64,000 nt of DNA from NCBI GenBank assembly GCA_023388315.1, contig JAEWGM010000011.1, forward strand, positions 30,176 to 94,175. Reading direction: 5' to 3'. The notes below the pieces were generated by a model, which did no database searches, was not told the origin of the DNA, and was given only the letters and a program-made list of their open reading frames with translations. This DNA is from Bacteroidota bacterium (GTDB lineage: Bacteria > Bacteroidota > Bacteroidia > Bacteroidales > Dysgonomonadaceae). Shown one piece after another: positions 26,946 to 36,792 of the stretch; positions within the stretch are counted from its first letter, which is position 1; every line of letters starts with the position of its first letter. The translations under genes were made by a program, and so were the position numbers.

Positions 26946-27060
26946 TTTTTTCGGTAATTTTTCCCGTAAAAGTAGTACATTTATCATTCTTTTTCTAAAT
27001 TTGTAGTCTAAAATAAGAAATATAGAATTAAAACATTATAAATTAAAAAAGAAAAAGTCC

Positions 27061-27765
27061 ATGAAAGTTGTAATGAGAGTGCTTTTAGCATTAGCCATTG
27101 TTCTTTTAGCTTTCCTTTGCTGGAAAAGTATCCAAGGGCCCATTGAGTTTAACGCCGAAGTTGAAAAAAGAGATAGAGCCGTTATTCAACGGTTGGTTGA
27201 CATACGCACGGCCCAAGTAGCGTTGCGCAACAGTGAAGGGTCTTACACAAGCAGTTTTGACACGTTAGCTAACTTCGTTAAAAACGGAAGAATTGCGACC
27301 CTTGTTAGATCGGGCGACTTAACTGAAGAGCAGTTAGAAGCCGGAATGACCGAAGCAAGCGCCATGCGCATTATCCGCGGAGGGAACGTAAACGCCATTA
27401 AAGCAGCCGGTTTGTGGGACGAAGCACACAATCGCCCGCAATTGGTGAGAGACTCCATTTTCTCGCCTGCCGTGGAAGTGTTGTATCCCAACAGAAGAAA
27501 CTTTAACGCCGATTCACTGGCACTGGTTCCGTTTGGTAACGGTGCGAGGTTTGAAATGGGCATCGACTCATTGACCACCGCATCGGGTTATCCCATTCAG
27601 GTATTTGAAGCAAAAACGCCATACACCAGCTATTTGAGTGATTTGGACAACAAATTGCTTCAACAAAAAATTCAAGAAGTACTTGACCGTCCCGGCGACA
27701 GATATCCCGGAATGCAAGTAGGTTCGCTTACAGTTGCTAACAATAACGCCGGAAACTGGGAATAA
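27061..27765 (+). CDS. Membrane-anchored conserved hypothetical protein
   Basis: A 234-residue product with one N-terminal transmembrane segment (about 5-24, VLLALAIVLLAFLCW) and a soluble extracytoplasmic region that starts with a helix rich in charged residues (EVEKRDRAVIQRLVDIRTAQ). I do not recognise its function. It precedes the DUF3822 and rsmD genes with a 19-base gap, so the three probably form one transcription unit. A TAAATTTG at 26996-27003 is a plausible -7 element. Confidence 0.7.
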   Translation: MKVVMRVLLALAIVLLAFLCWKSIQGPIEFNAEVEKRDRAVIQRLVDIRTAQVALRNSEGSYTSSFDTLANFVKNGRIATLVRSGDLTEEQLEAGMTEASAMRIIRGGNVNAIKAAGLWDEAHNRPQLVRDSIFSPAVEVLYPNRRNFNADSLALVPFGNGARFEMGIDSLTTASGYPIQVFEAKTPYTSYLSDLDNKLLQQKIQEVLDRPGDRYPGMQVGSLTVANNNAGNWE

Positions 27766-27784
27766 TTTTTGTTCCTAACACCCT

Positions 27785-28594
27785 ATGTTTTTACCGGAAA
27801 ATATTGATTTAGCTTATTCTGAAAAATATGTATTATCCATTCGGCTCGCGCCGAATGGATTTTCATTTTTCATCCATTGCCCAACCGACCCATCGGTTTT
27901 TCATTATCAGGAAACATCGTTTGGGAATAAATTGTCATACGAGGAAAACATTCAAAAACTGGTTTTCGATTTCAATTTCTTTACGCAACCATTCAGAGAA
28001 ACCCGCGTTACGGTGGTAACCCCCAATTATACGTTGGTACCCGATGCTTTCTTCGACAAAAAAAGAGCGAACGATTTTTTCGATTTTAATTTCCACGAGA
28101 AAAACGGCCGTGTTTTGTCCAACGCCTTGAGCGAAGGGGAATATCACTTGGTCTTTTCAATGGATGAGCAACTTCATTCATTTTTATCTCGCAGCTTATG
28201 GAATCCTTCTTTTCAGCATTTTACATCGAGGCTGTTGCCTTTTTTTAAAACCTATAAGGCGGAAACAAGCGATAAGCGTTGTTTTTTATACTTTCACGAT
28301 TCATTCTTTACCATTATGGTGTTTTCCGGCGAGAATCTGCTCTCGGCGAATACTTTTGAATTGACAAACCAACAAGACACGCTCTATTTCATTGCCAGCG
28401 TGTGGGAAAAACTTTTGTTGGATCAAACCGTTCACCCACTGTATGTCTGTGGCAATATTTCGCAGCAAAAAAACACAATGGACACGTTGAAAAAACTGGT
28501 GAAGTATGTAGAAAAAGTGGACATTACACCTAAAACCACTATCACACCACAACAAAAAGAAACAATCCCCGCCGATATATTGGTAACATTATGA
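27785..28594 (+). CDS. DUF3822 family protein
   Basis: A 269-residue cytoplasmic protein of a Bacteroidota-restricted family usually encoded directly before rsmD, as here, where its stop overlaps the rsmD start by 4 bases (ATGA). The layout of alternating strands and helices (LRIAPNGFSFFI-like start, then RCFLYFHDSFFTIMVFSGENLL and PLYVCGNIS) suggests an actin/RNase-H-like fold. Biochemical role unknown; translational coupling suggests a function linked to rRNA modification. Confidence 0.82.
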   Translation: MFLPENIDLAYSEKYVLSIRLAPNGFSFFIHCPTDPSVFHYQETSFGNKLSYEENIQKLVFDFNFFTQPFRETRVTVVTPNYTLVPDAFFDKKRANDFFDFNFHEKNGRVLSNALSEGEYHLVFSMDEQLHSFLSRSLWNPSFQHFTSRLLPFFKTYKAETSDKRCFLYFHDSFFTIMVFSGENLLSANTFELTNQQDTLYFIASVWEKLLLDQTVHPLYVCGNISQQKNTMDTLKKLVKYVEKVDITPKTTITPQQKETIPADILVTL

Positions 28595-29124
28595 GGATAA
28601 TAAGCGGAAAATATAAATCGAGAAGAATTCAGGTTCCTGCTAACCTGAAAGCGCGCCCCACAACCGATATTGCCCGAGAAGGCTTGTTCAACATCCTCAA
28701 CAATATGGTGGATTGGGAAGAAACCGCCGCGCTCGATTTGTTTTCCGGAACGGGAAGCGTGGCGCTGGAAATGGTATCAAGAGGCTGCCCTTATGTAGTG
28801 AGCGTGGAAAAAAGCCCACTGCATTTCGAGTTTATTTGCAAAGCGCAAGATGTGTTGGAAGCCAAAGAGTTGTTTCCGGTAAAAGCCGACGCGTTCAGCT
28901 ACCTGAAATCCACCAACCAAAAATTTGACCTTATTTTTGCCGACCCACCCTATGATTTACCGGAATTAAACAAACTTCCGGCACTTGTTTTCGAAAAAGA
29001 GTTGTTGAAACCCGATGGCATTTTCATTTTAGAACATCCCAGAGACTACGATTTCTCCGCCCTACCCCATTTTATAAAAAACAGACGATACGGAAGCGTT
29101 CATTTTTCGTTTTTTGCCAATTAA
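28591..29124 (+). CDS. rsmD: 16S rRNA (guanine966-N2)-methyltransferase
   Basis: Methylates G966 of 16S rRNA using SAM. The 177-residue product starts MRIISGKYKSRRI and has the family motif ARPTTDIAREGLFNIL. The SAM loop DLFSGTGSVALEMVSRG lies near 50, and the catalytic FADPPYDLPE (N/D-PP-Y motif) near 115. It overlaps the DUF3822 gene by 4 bases. An 8-bp inverted repeat with an A/T-rich tail follows immediately (29121-29147). Confidence 0.95.
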   Translation: MRIISGKYKSRRIQVPANLKARPTTDIAREGLFNILNNMVDWEETAALDLFSGTGSVALEMVSRGCPYVVSVEKSPLHFEFICKAQDVLEAKELFPVKADAFSYLKSTNQKFDLIFADPPYDLPELNKLPALVFEKELLKPDGIFILEHPRDYDFSALPHFIKNRRYGSVHFSFFAN

Positions 29125-29147
29125 TGCGTACTTTTGCGGCGCATTAA
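29121..29147 (+). terminator. Possible terminator overlapping a -7 element
   Basis: TTAATGCG (29121-29128) pairs with CGCATTAA (29140-29147) around 11 bases, followed by TTTAATTTATT. It starts inside the rsmD stop codon. The loop contains TACTTTTG (29129-29136), a match to the TAnnTTTG element, which could instead start the BtuB-like gene at 29169. The two readings compete. Confidence 0.35.
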
Positions 29148-29168
29148 TTTAATTTATTAAAAACATTT

Positions 29169-31229
29169 ATGAACAACAAACAACTTTGCACGTTGAAGGT
29201 GTTTCGTTTCAAACGTTTCGCCCGCAAGTCGTACAGCGTGTTCAACAGCATCCACAAAGCCGTTACCATCGGCGTATTATCGGGATGCGCGTTGGCAAGC
29301 GCTCACGCGGCATCGGTGAATCCGGTTGAAACCATTTTCAACGAAACAAAATCAGACACCATTCCGCTCACAGAGCTGGACGAGGTGGTGGTTACCGCAT
29401 CAAAAGTGGATTTGCCGTTGAATTTGGCAGCCAAACAGGTAACCGTTATTACGAGTAAGGAAATTGAGCGGGCGCCCGTCCGAAGTATCGAAGACCTTTT
29501 AAACTACGTAGCAGGCGTAGACATTATGCAACGCGGGCCGCACGGCGTACAGGCGGACATTTCCATCAGAGGCGGATCGTTTGACCAAGCCGCCATTCTC
29601 CTCAACGGTGTAAACCTCACCAACCCTCAAACCGGACATTATAGTTTTGACATTCCCGTGAACCTTTCCGATATTGAGCGCATTGAAATCGTTCAAGGCC
29701 CGTCGTCGTTGGTTTTCGGCGCCAGTGCTTTATCCGGTGGAATTAACATTATCACGAAAAAAGACACCCAATCCAACGCGTACGCGAAACTGGAAGGCGG
29801 TATGCACGGGCTTTTTGGCGCGGAAGCGCGAGGGGCTTATTCCACCAAATCGTCGGTGCATCGGCTATCGGCAGGTTACAAACGCTCGGGAGGGTATATT
29901 GCGAATAGCGATTACAACATCGTGAACGTATTGTGGCAAAGCCATTTCGATGTTCAAAACGCGACACTCGACGTTCAAGCCGGGATGAACGACAAAGCGT
30001 ATGGCGCCAACACCTTCTACTCGGCCTCTTTTCCCAATCAATATGATGATACGCGCGGACTGTTTGCTTCTATTAAAGGCGAAACGAGCGGAAAACTTAA
30101 ATTTATTCCGCATATTTATTGGAGTCGGCATTACGATGTGTACCATCTTTTCCGCCCCGGAACGCCCGATATTCCCGCTTGGTACAAATCGCCCAACCAT
30201 CACCGCAGCGACGTGTTTGGCACCAACCTAAATATGCAATACGCTTCAAAATTGGGTATTACCAGTTTTGGCGGTGAGTTTAGGAACGAAGGTATTTTAA
30301 GCAACAATTTAGGTAATCCAATGCGTCAAAAATCGGGCGAATACGATAAATGGGACAATCGCTCCAACATCAGTTTCTTTGCCGAACACAATTTCATTAT
30401 CGATAAGCTCACGCTTTCCATTGGCGCGCTTTACAACTACAACACGGCGTTAGCCGATACGGCGAAAGCGGGAGGGTTCTATCCATCGGTAAACTTTTCT
30501 TATCGAGCAACGGATGCGCTGAGTTTTTACGCATCGTGGAGTAAATCCACGCGTATGCCTACGTTTACCGACTTGTATTATGGGGCGGGAAAACATCGGG
30601 GCAATCCCAACCTGCATCCTGAATATTCTCAATCGGGCGAATTGGGCGCGCGTTTCAAAAACGCCGTAGTCATGGCAAACCTTAATGGATTTTTCAACAA
30701 AGGAAAAAATCTCATCGACTGGGTGTATAACGAAAAATCCGAATTGTTTTTCGCGCAAAACTTGGCGCAAACAGACACTTGGGGTATCGGCGCCGACGCC
30801 ACCATTTTTCTCGATCGTTGGTTTGGCAACCATCAACCAATGAAAACGCTGCAATTGGGTTATCAACATATCTCACAAAGCGGAGAAAACGCGGCCAGCG
30901 AGAATCCCATATCGGGTTATGTGTTTAATTACTTGAAACATAAATTCACCGCGAATTTGCAGCATCAACTTATTGAAAATCTCACGTTTTCGTGGAATTT
31001 CCGTTGGCAGGAACGCGCGGGCTCTTATTTGCAATACATCAACACCCAACAAGGGGAACGGGTGAATTACAAACCGTTCGCCATTTTGGATGTAAAAGCT
31101 AATTACACTTATCGCAACGCGGACATCTTCATCAACGCCAACAACTTATTTAACACCACGCACGTTGATTTCGGCAACATTCCCCAACCGGGATTTTGGC
31201 TGAGCGGGGGCGTGAGTTATAAATTCTAA
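29169..31229 (+). CDS. BtuB-like TonB-dependent receptor
   Basis: Outer-membrane receptor of 686 residues. The N-terminus MNNKQLCTLKVFRFKRFARK with SYSVFNSIHKAVTIGVLSGCAL matches the unusual long leader of Bacteroidales BtuB-like receptors. A TonB box (LDEVVVTASKV), a plug with VTVITSKEIERAPVRSIED and GPSSLVFGASALSGGINIIT, and a barrel ending WLSGGVSYKF follow. It is much shorter than SusC and lacks the carboxypeptidase-like domain. Corrinoid uptake is the likeliest role by family, but no cobalamin riboswitch or btuFCD genes are visible, so the substrate is uncertain. A strong terminator follows. Confidence 0.85.
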   Translation: MNNKQLCTLKVFRFKRFARKSYSVFNSIHKAVTIGVLSGCALASAHAASVNPVETIFNETKSDTIPLTELDEVVVTASKVDLPLNLAAKQVTVITSKEIERAPVRSIEDLLNYVAGVDIMQRGPHGVQADISIRGGSFDQAAILLNGVNLTNPQTGHYSFDIPVNLSDIERIEIVQGPSSLVFGASALSGGINIITKKDTQSNAYAKLEGGMHGLFGAEARGAYSTKSSVHRLSAGYKRSGGYIANSDYNIVNVLWQSHFDVQNATLDVQAGMNDKAYGANTFYSASFPNQYDDTRGLFASIKGETSGKLKFIPHIYWSRHYDVYHLFRPGTPDIPAWYKSPNHHRSDVFGTNLNMQYASKLGITSFGGEFRNEGILSNNLGNPMRQKSGEYDKWDNRSNISFFAEHNFIIDKLTLSIGALYNYNTALADTAKAGGFYPSVNFSYRATDALSFYASWSKSTRMPTFTDLYYGAGKHRGNPNLHPEYSQSGELGARFKNAVVMANLNGFFNKGKNLIDWVYNEKSELFFAQNLAQTDTWGIGADATIFLDRWFGNHQPMKTLQLGYQHISQSGENAASENPISGYVFNYLKHKFTANLQHQLIENLTFSWNFRWQERAGSYLQYINTQQGERVNYKPFAILDVKANYTYRNADIFINANNLFNTTHVDFGNIPQPGFWLSGGVSYKF

Positions 31230-31239
31230 TTATTTTTCT

Positions 31240-31271
31240 ACTGAGGGTTTTTAAGCCCTCAGTATTTTTTT
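31240..31271 (+). terminator. Intrinsic terminator after the BtuB-like gene
   Basis: Stem ACTGAGGG (31240-31247) / CCCTCAGT (31256-31263), 8-nt loop, then ATTTTTTTG. Separates the receptor from the downstream sigma-factor gene. Confidence 0.85.
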
Positions 31272-31326
31272 GTTATCTGTTTTTTTGCTTTATTTGTATA
31301 TAAATCTTCAAGATTTATTTGAAGAA

Positions 31327-31866
31327 ATGAAACAGGCAGAAAAAATAACTTCTCTTTACACACAATATGTAAACGACTTGCACACATATGCTTTATATCT
31401 TGGTTTTGACCATGAGACGGCAATGGATGCGATTCACGATGTTTTTTTTAAACTGGCTGCCGATAAAAAATCGTTAGACAATGTAACCAATTTTAAATTC
31501 TATCTTTTTAAATCACTGAAAAACAGACTCATTGACCTTATTAAAAACAAAAAGGAATACGTAAAATTTTCCACCATGGATGAAAACCAAGATATTCCTT
31601 TCAATATCCGCGTAACGGTGGAAGATAAATTCATCGACCGAGAAGAGCAAACACAAATAGAGGAGCAAATCGCCGAAATGTTGAACAGCCTCACCGAGCG
31701 ACAACGCGAAGTGATTTATTTGCGATACATTCAAGAATACGACTACCAACAAATAGCGGAATTGCTGAACATAAGCATTCACGGATGCCGCAAATTGGTG
31801 TCGAAAGCTATGCAAAACTTGCGCGAAAAATATGGAGTATTGGCCTTGCTTTTTCTTTTTTCTTAA
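31327..31866 (+). CDS. ECF-type RNA polymerase sigma factor (PUL regulator)
   Basis: A 179-residue sigma-70-family factor. Region 2 covers about residues 8-75 (YALYLGFDHETAMDAIHDVF, then FKFYLFKSLKNRLIDLIK) and region 4 about 110-170 (LNSLTERQREVIYLRYI, then YDYQQIAELLNISIHGCRKL), with a short linker. The ATG at 31327 is chosen over an upstream one because the extra 19 residues are hydrophobic and outside the family. It is followed by FecR and an STN-domain SusC, the standard trans-envelope trio in which ligand binding to SusC releases this factor to transcribe the mannan PUL. Confidence 0.93.
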   Translation: MKQAEKITSLYTQYVNDLHTYALYLGFDHETAMDAIHDVFFKLAADKKSLDNVTNFKFYLFKSLKNRLIDLIKNKKEYVKFSTMDENQDIPFNIRVTVEDKFIDREEQTQIEEQIAEMLNSLTERQREVIYLRYIQEYDYQQIAELLNISIHGCRKLVSKAMQNLREKYGVLALLFLFS

Positions 31867-31983
31867 CCTCAAAATGTTAAAATTGTAAGATTTTAAAAAA
31901 ATAAGGGGATAAAAAAGCCAACGCGTCGTCTATTTATTATAAGCGCGCTTCTTGCGACGAACACGCATTAAATAAATATTTCG

Positions 31984-33162
31984 ATGCCGAAACAGACACA
32001 TTATACCGACTTTTTAAGAGACAGACAATTCATTTTGTGGCAATTATCCCCAAATGAAGTGTTGGAAACACGGTGGCAAGATTTTATGGCGGAGAATCCG
32101 CATTTACATAAAGACATTCAACAAGCCATTGATTATCTGAAATCTACGGGATTAAACAAAAATACGTTAAGCGATGCCGATAGAGAGCATCTGCTCCGCA
32201 AAATTCACTTGTCAATTGAGCAAACGACTAAAAAAAGGAACATCCGTCGCTTCATTTCACTTGCCGTGGCCTCTACCGCGGCAGCTATTCTGATTGTTTT
32301 GGGACTGAACCTCTTCACTTCAAGAGAGAAACAAGCAGGAGTCATCCCCCAAAGAGAATTAATTGTTGGGAACCTCTTAAACAGCCAAGATATTCAACTA
32401 ATTACCGGAGAAGACTCTTTGTATTTTCAACAAGATGTAGCCGTAGAGTTTGCCCAAAACGGGAAATTAAAAATTACCGAAAGCAATGAGAACGAAAAAA
32501 CAGTAGAGTTTATCGAAAACAGTTTAAACACCCTCATCGTCCCCTACGGAAAGCGCTCCACTTTAACTCTTTCCGATGGCAGCAAAGTGTGGCTCAATTC
32601 CGGTTCCGTGCTGGAATTTCCGGCGCAATTTACCGGCAACGCGCGCGAAATCCACCTCGCCTCCGGCGAAATGTATATTGAAGTGTCGCCCGACAAGCAA
32701 AAACCGTTTCGCGTGCGAACATCGGATTTTCAGGTGAAAGTACACGGAACAAAATTCAATGTTGCGATGTATGGCGATTCGCCGCAATCCATCGTGTTGG
32801 TGGCAGGCAGCGTGAGTTTGCAATCGCAAAATCAACCCGAAGTTTTTCTTTCACCTAACGAACAAGCCGTGTATGCGGACAATGGAACATTTCACACAAA
32901 ACAAGTGGATGTAGACCGGTTTATTAGTTGGAAGGATGGATATTTGGAATTCGACAACACGCCAATGGCAGAGGTCTTAAAGCAAATAGAAAGATATTAC
33001 AACTTGTCATTTAACTATGACAAAAATGTATCGCTGGGAGGGCTTACGTGTACCGGAAAAATCATCTTATCAGAGAACTTGGATAATGTGATGACTACTC
33101 TCGCGCTTATTTCATCCACAAATTATCACCGACAAAACAATCAAATATATATTAGAGAATGA
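31984..33162 (+). CDS. FecR-type anti-sigma factor
   Basis: Inner-membrane anti-sigma factor of 392 residues. Residues 1-89 are cytoplasmic and would hold the ECF sigma factor; the single transmembrane segment is about 90-110 (ISLAVASTAAAILIVLGLNL). The periplasmic FecR domain follows (about 180-285, LTLSDGSKVWLNSGSVLEF, then GTKFNVAMY), and a C-terminal DUF4974-like domain (YLEFDNTPMAEVLKQIERYY) contacts the receptor STN domain. It lies 117 bases after the sigma gene and before the STN-bearing SusC. Confidence 0.93.
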   Translation: MPKQTHYTDFLRDRQFILWQLSPNEVLETRWQDFMAENPHLHKDIQQAIDYLKSTGLNKNTLSDADREHLLRKIHLSIEQTTKKRNIRRFISLAVASTAAAILIVLGLNLFTSREKQAGVIPQRELIVGNLLNSQDIQLITGEDSLYFQQDVAVEFAQNGKLKITESNENEKTVEFIENSLNTLIVPYGKRSTLTLSDGSKVWLNSGSVLEFPAQFTGNAREIHLASGEMYIEVSPDKQKPFRVRTSDFQVKVHGTKFNVAMYGDSPQSIVLVAGSVSLQSQNQPEVFLSPNEQAVYADNGTFHTKQVDVDRFISWKDGYLEFDNTPMAEVLKQIERYYNLSFNYDKNVSLGGLTCTGKIILSENLDNVMTTLALISSTNYHRQNNQIYIRE

Positions 33163-33184
33163 ATAAAAACGTAGTAAAAATTAA

Positions 33185-33295
33185 ATGCCTATGAGAAAGA
33201 ATTGCGATAAACCACCGAACAAAAGGCCGGAGAAGAATGCAAATATTCATCCGGCACGATTTGAATTTAATTACCTCAATTTACATAACAATTAG
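33185..33295 (+). other. Putative leader ORF and hairpin before the mannan susC
   Basis: A 36-codon frame starting MPMRKNCDKPPNKRPEK and ending just 15 bases before the SusC ATG, overlapping a hairpin GCCGGA (33226-33231) / TCCGGC (33250-33255). Basic short frames with such a hairpin often sit between fecR and susC in Bacteroidales PULs. It may be a leader peptide, an mRNA-processing or a regulatory structure. Coding status unproven. Confidence 0.35.
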
Positions 33296-33310
33296 AATTG
33301 TACAAAAGAT

Positions 33311-36300
33311 ATGAATAAATACCCTGTAGAGAAAGAACTCTTCAACATTAATAAAAGCGTTCTAAAAATAATGAAAATAACCCTATTTTTTCTGTTTTTT
33401 GGCTTCATGGTTTCTTACGCGGCCGATAGTTATTCGCAGGAAACCAAATTATCTCTCAATTTAAAGTCAACCACCATTAGGGAAGTTTGCAAAGAAATTG
33501 AAGAGAAAAGCGATTATAAATTTGTTTTCGCGGGAAATGCCAACGAAGTCATCAACAAAAGAGTAAACGTAACGGTTAACTCTCAAAACATTAGTGAGAT
33601 ATTAGACCATATTCTTTCCGGCACAGAATTGTCGTATAGAATATTGGATAATCAAGTGGCCATTTACCACGATGCCTCTAAGTCAACCGCACGCGACGCA
33701 GAAGCTATAGTGGCGAATAGAATTGTGCAACAAGCCAATACGCAGCAAATTAGCGGTGTGGTGACGGATGTGGATGGCGAGCCGATTATTGGCGCGAATA
33801 TTTCCATCCCGGGCACCACGGTTGGAACCGTAACCGATATTGACGGACGATATTCACTGACCGTTCCCCGCGGTTCAGAATTGCATTTTTCCTATATTGG
33901 TTATGTAACGCAAATCATTACCATCACCAACCAAACAACCCTCAATATTACCTTGCGCGAGGATACCGAAGTACTGGACGAATTGGTTGTAATTGGTTAT
34001 GGAACCCGTCAGCGCAGGAGCATTACGGGAGCTGTGGATCAGGTTAATTCAGAGATGTTTGAAAACCGCCCCGTGTCCAACGCCATGCAAGCACTGCAAG
34101 GAGCATCCGCCAACCTCATCATTCAGCAGCGAGACATGAACCCCAACTCCAACACAATGAGCATTAACATACGGGGGATCAGCACAATGGGCAACAACGA
34201 CCCGCTGGTGGTTATCGATGGGCTTATCTCCAGCACCAACACGTTGAACAATATGAACCCCAACGATATCGAAAACGTATCGGTATTGAAAGACGCGGGT
34301 AGTGCCGCCATTTACGGGTCGCGGTCGGCAAACGGTGTTATTTTGGTCACAACCAAAAAAGGAAGAAGAGCAGCCAAGCCGAAGGTATCGTTAAACAATA
34401 TGGTGGGTTATCAGGATCCGCAAATTCTTTTCAGCCCGTGGAAGGATGGCAAAACGCTATGTACAGAAATCAGGCAAATATGAACGTGGGCAGCGCGCCG
34501 ATTTTCACACCGGCACAAATACGCGACCTGCACGAACACCAAAGCGAAGAATATTGGTATTTTGACCGAATCATGCAAAAAGGCTTGCATCAAAATTACA
34601 ACCTCAATATTTCGGGCGGGGGCGAAAACTCCACGTTTATGGTTTCTGCCGGATACTTGAATCAGCAAAGCAACTTTGTTGGAAATTTCGGTATGGAGCG
34701 CTATAACTTCCGCACCAACTTGAGTGCCGATTATGACAAATTGAGATTATCTTCCGTGATGGCATACAGTCGCAGAAACGAGCGCACCATCGCGGGTGGA
34801 ACGGGTAACGTTATCATCAACTCATCGCGTATTCCGCCGTATTATTACTATCAGCTGGAAAGAGACGGTAAATACCTTGTGAACGATGTTATTGGGGACG
34901 ATAACCCTTTGGCAAAACTCAGAGAAGGAGGATACGAAAACAAAGATGAAGACAACTTTATAGGAAGTTTAAATTTGGATTACAGAATAATTGAAGGATT
35001 AACCGCCAAGGGAATCGTTGGGTTAGACTTAACGCAACACCATCGTTATCGTCGCGATAAAAAAGTGCCTCTTTATTCGCCGGCCGATTTGGAAACACCT
35101 GTGGTCAACATCAATCCAAACACGCTTACCGAAGATTACAACAATAAACGATATACCCTTAGTACACAGTTCTTGATGGATTACGACCGCATTTTTAATT
35201 CTGTGCATCACGTAACGGGATTATTGGGCGCGTCTAACGAGTCGTACACATACAAGGCGAGCCGCATCGCGTGGCAATACACCGACCCTGATTTAGGCCT
35301 TCCAACAACGGATGAATCTTTGCAAAGCCCGGGCAACTTCAATTCAAACGGAAATGAAGGCAACAACCCCGCGACCGATCAAACGAGCATCACCTCTATC
35401 TTTGGCCGTGCAGGATATAACTATATGGACAAATATTATGCCGATGTTTCTTTCCGTTACGATGGATCTTCAAAATTTGCAAAAGATAAAAGATGGGGAT
35501 TCTTTCCATCCCTTTCCGCCGCTTGGAGGCTATCGGAAGAGAACTTTATGGAAGAATATAAAAGCAGAGTTGGCGATTTAAAATTCAGAGCATCTTACGG
35601 TGTGTTAGGAAACCAAAACGTGGCAAACTACTCTTATCAAACGGTTTACCAAATGTACACCAACTCGTATGTGTTTAACAACCTGCCTGTTCCCGGCACC
35701 GGATACACCTATGGAAATCCCAATTTAACGTGGGAGAAATCAGGAAACTTCAACGTGGGGGTCGACGCCACGTTGTTAAACAACAGCCTATTCCTATCGT
35801 TAGACTATTTCAACAAACGCACGTGGGACATCCTGCTGGCTCCTGAAGTATCTTCCGTTTTCGGAAGTTCAGCCGCAATGGAAAATGCGGGAGAAATGAG
35901 AAATCAAGGTTGGGAGGCAACCATCAACTACCGATTAAACTCGGGTGATTTCAGACACGTGTTCAACTTGAACATATCCGACTCGAAAAACAAAGTAACT
36001 GATTTTGGCGGAAAGGAACGCATCGACCAAAGCGACCAAATGTATAAACAAATTCGCGAAGGCTACGCCTTGGGCTCCTATTTCGGGTACAGAACCGATG
36101 GGTTTTTCCAAAGCTACGATGACATCGCCAACAGCGCGCTTCCCGTAGGAGCAACCGTTCAACCGGGTGACGTAAAATATAGAGACACCAACGGCGACGG
36201 CGTTATCGATGAGAAAGACCGTGTTATATTGGGCAACGCGTTTCCCCGATACACATTCGGTTTCACCTACGATGTGGCCTACAAAAATTTCGATTTTAGC

Positions 36301-36774
36301 ATACTTATACAAGGAGTTGGAAAAAGAGATATGTTTGTACGCGGCGAGTTGATTGAGCCATTCCACTCCAATTATTCATATGCCATTTACAAGCATCAGT
36401 TGGATTTCTGGACACCCACCAACCCCAACGCCCGTTGGCCAAGGCTGGTTGCACCCGGCTCACCTTCCAGCAGCAACAACTGGGGAAGAGCAGGTACGGA
36501 CATTTATTTGCTTGACGCGGCGTATGTGCGCATCAAAAACATTCAATTGGGATACAGCCTTCCACAACAATTTACTTCTAAATTTGGTGTTGAAAAGTTA
36601 CGGGTGAGCCTCAACGCTCAAAATCCGCTTACTTTATCCAAAAATTCTTTCATTGACCCCGAGTCTTCAGAATTCGGCAACAATATGGGAGGAATCGGAG
36701 GCGTAGGCGCGAACAGTGCACGTAATTATCCAACATTGATGTATTATGGATTTGGATTAGATATCGAATTTTAA
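33311..36774 (+). pseudogene. SusC-like TonB receptor with STN domain, interrupted by a one-base frameshift
   Basis: Outer-membrane receptor of the alpha-mannan PUL, about 1154 residues if the frame is restored. Order: signal peptide (KITLFFLFFGFMVSYAAD), STN domain (about 48-115, LNLKSTTIREVCKEIEEKSD), carboxypeptidase-like domain (about 150-230), TonB box DELVVIGYGTRQRR, plug and barrel to FGLDIEF. The first frame runs 33311-34483 and the second from about 34438. At 34436-34440 the codons for Pro and Val share one G, so a single G appears missing (expected ...SPVEGWQNAMYRN). Without correction the product stops after 390 residues, before the barrel. Either a recent loss or a base-calling error. 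Confidence 0.88.
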
Positions 36775-36792
36775 TATTATAGACGCTACATT

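Noticed and set aside
29125..29168. Cobalamin riboswitch before the BtuB-like receptor
   Set aside because: Only 44 bases separate it from rsmD and no B12-box-like sequence is present.
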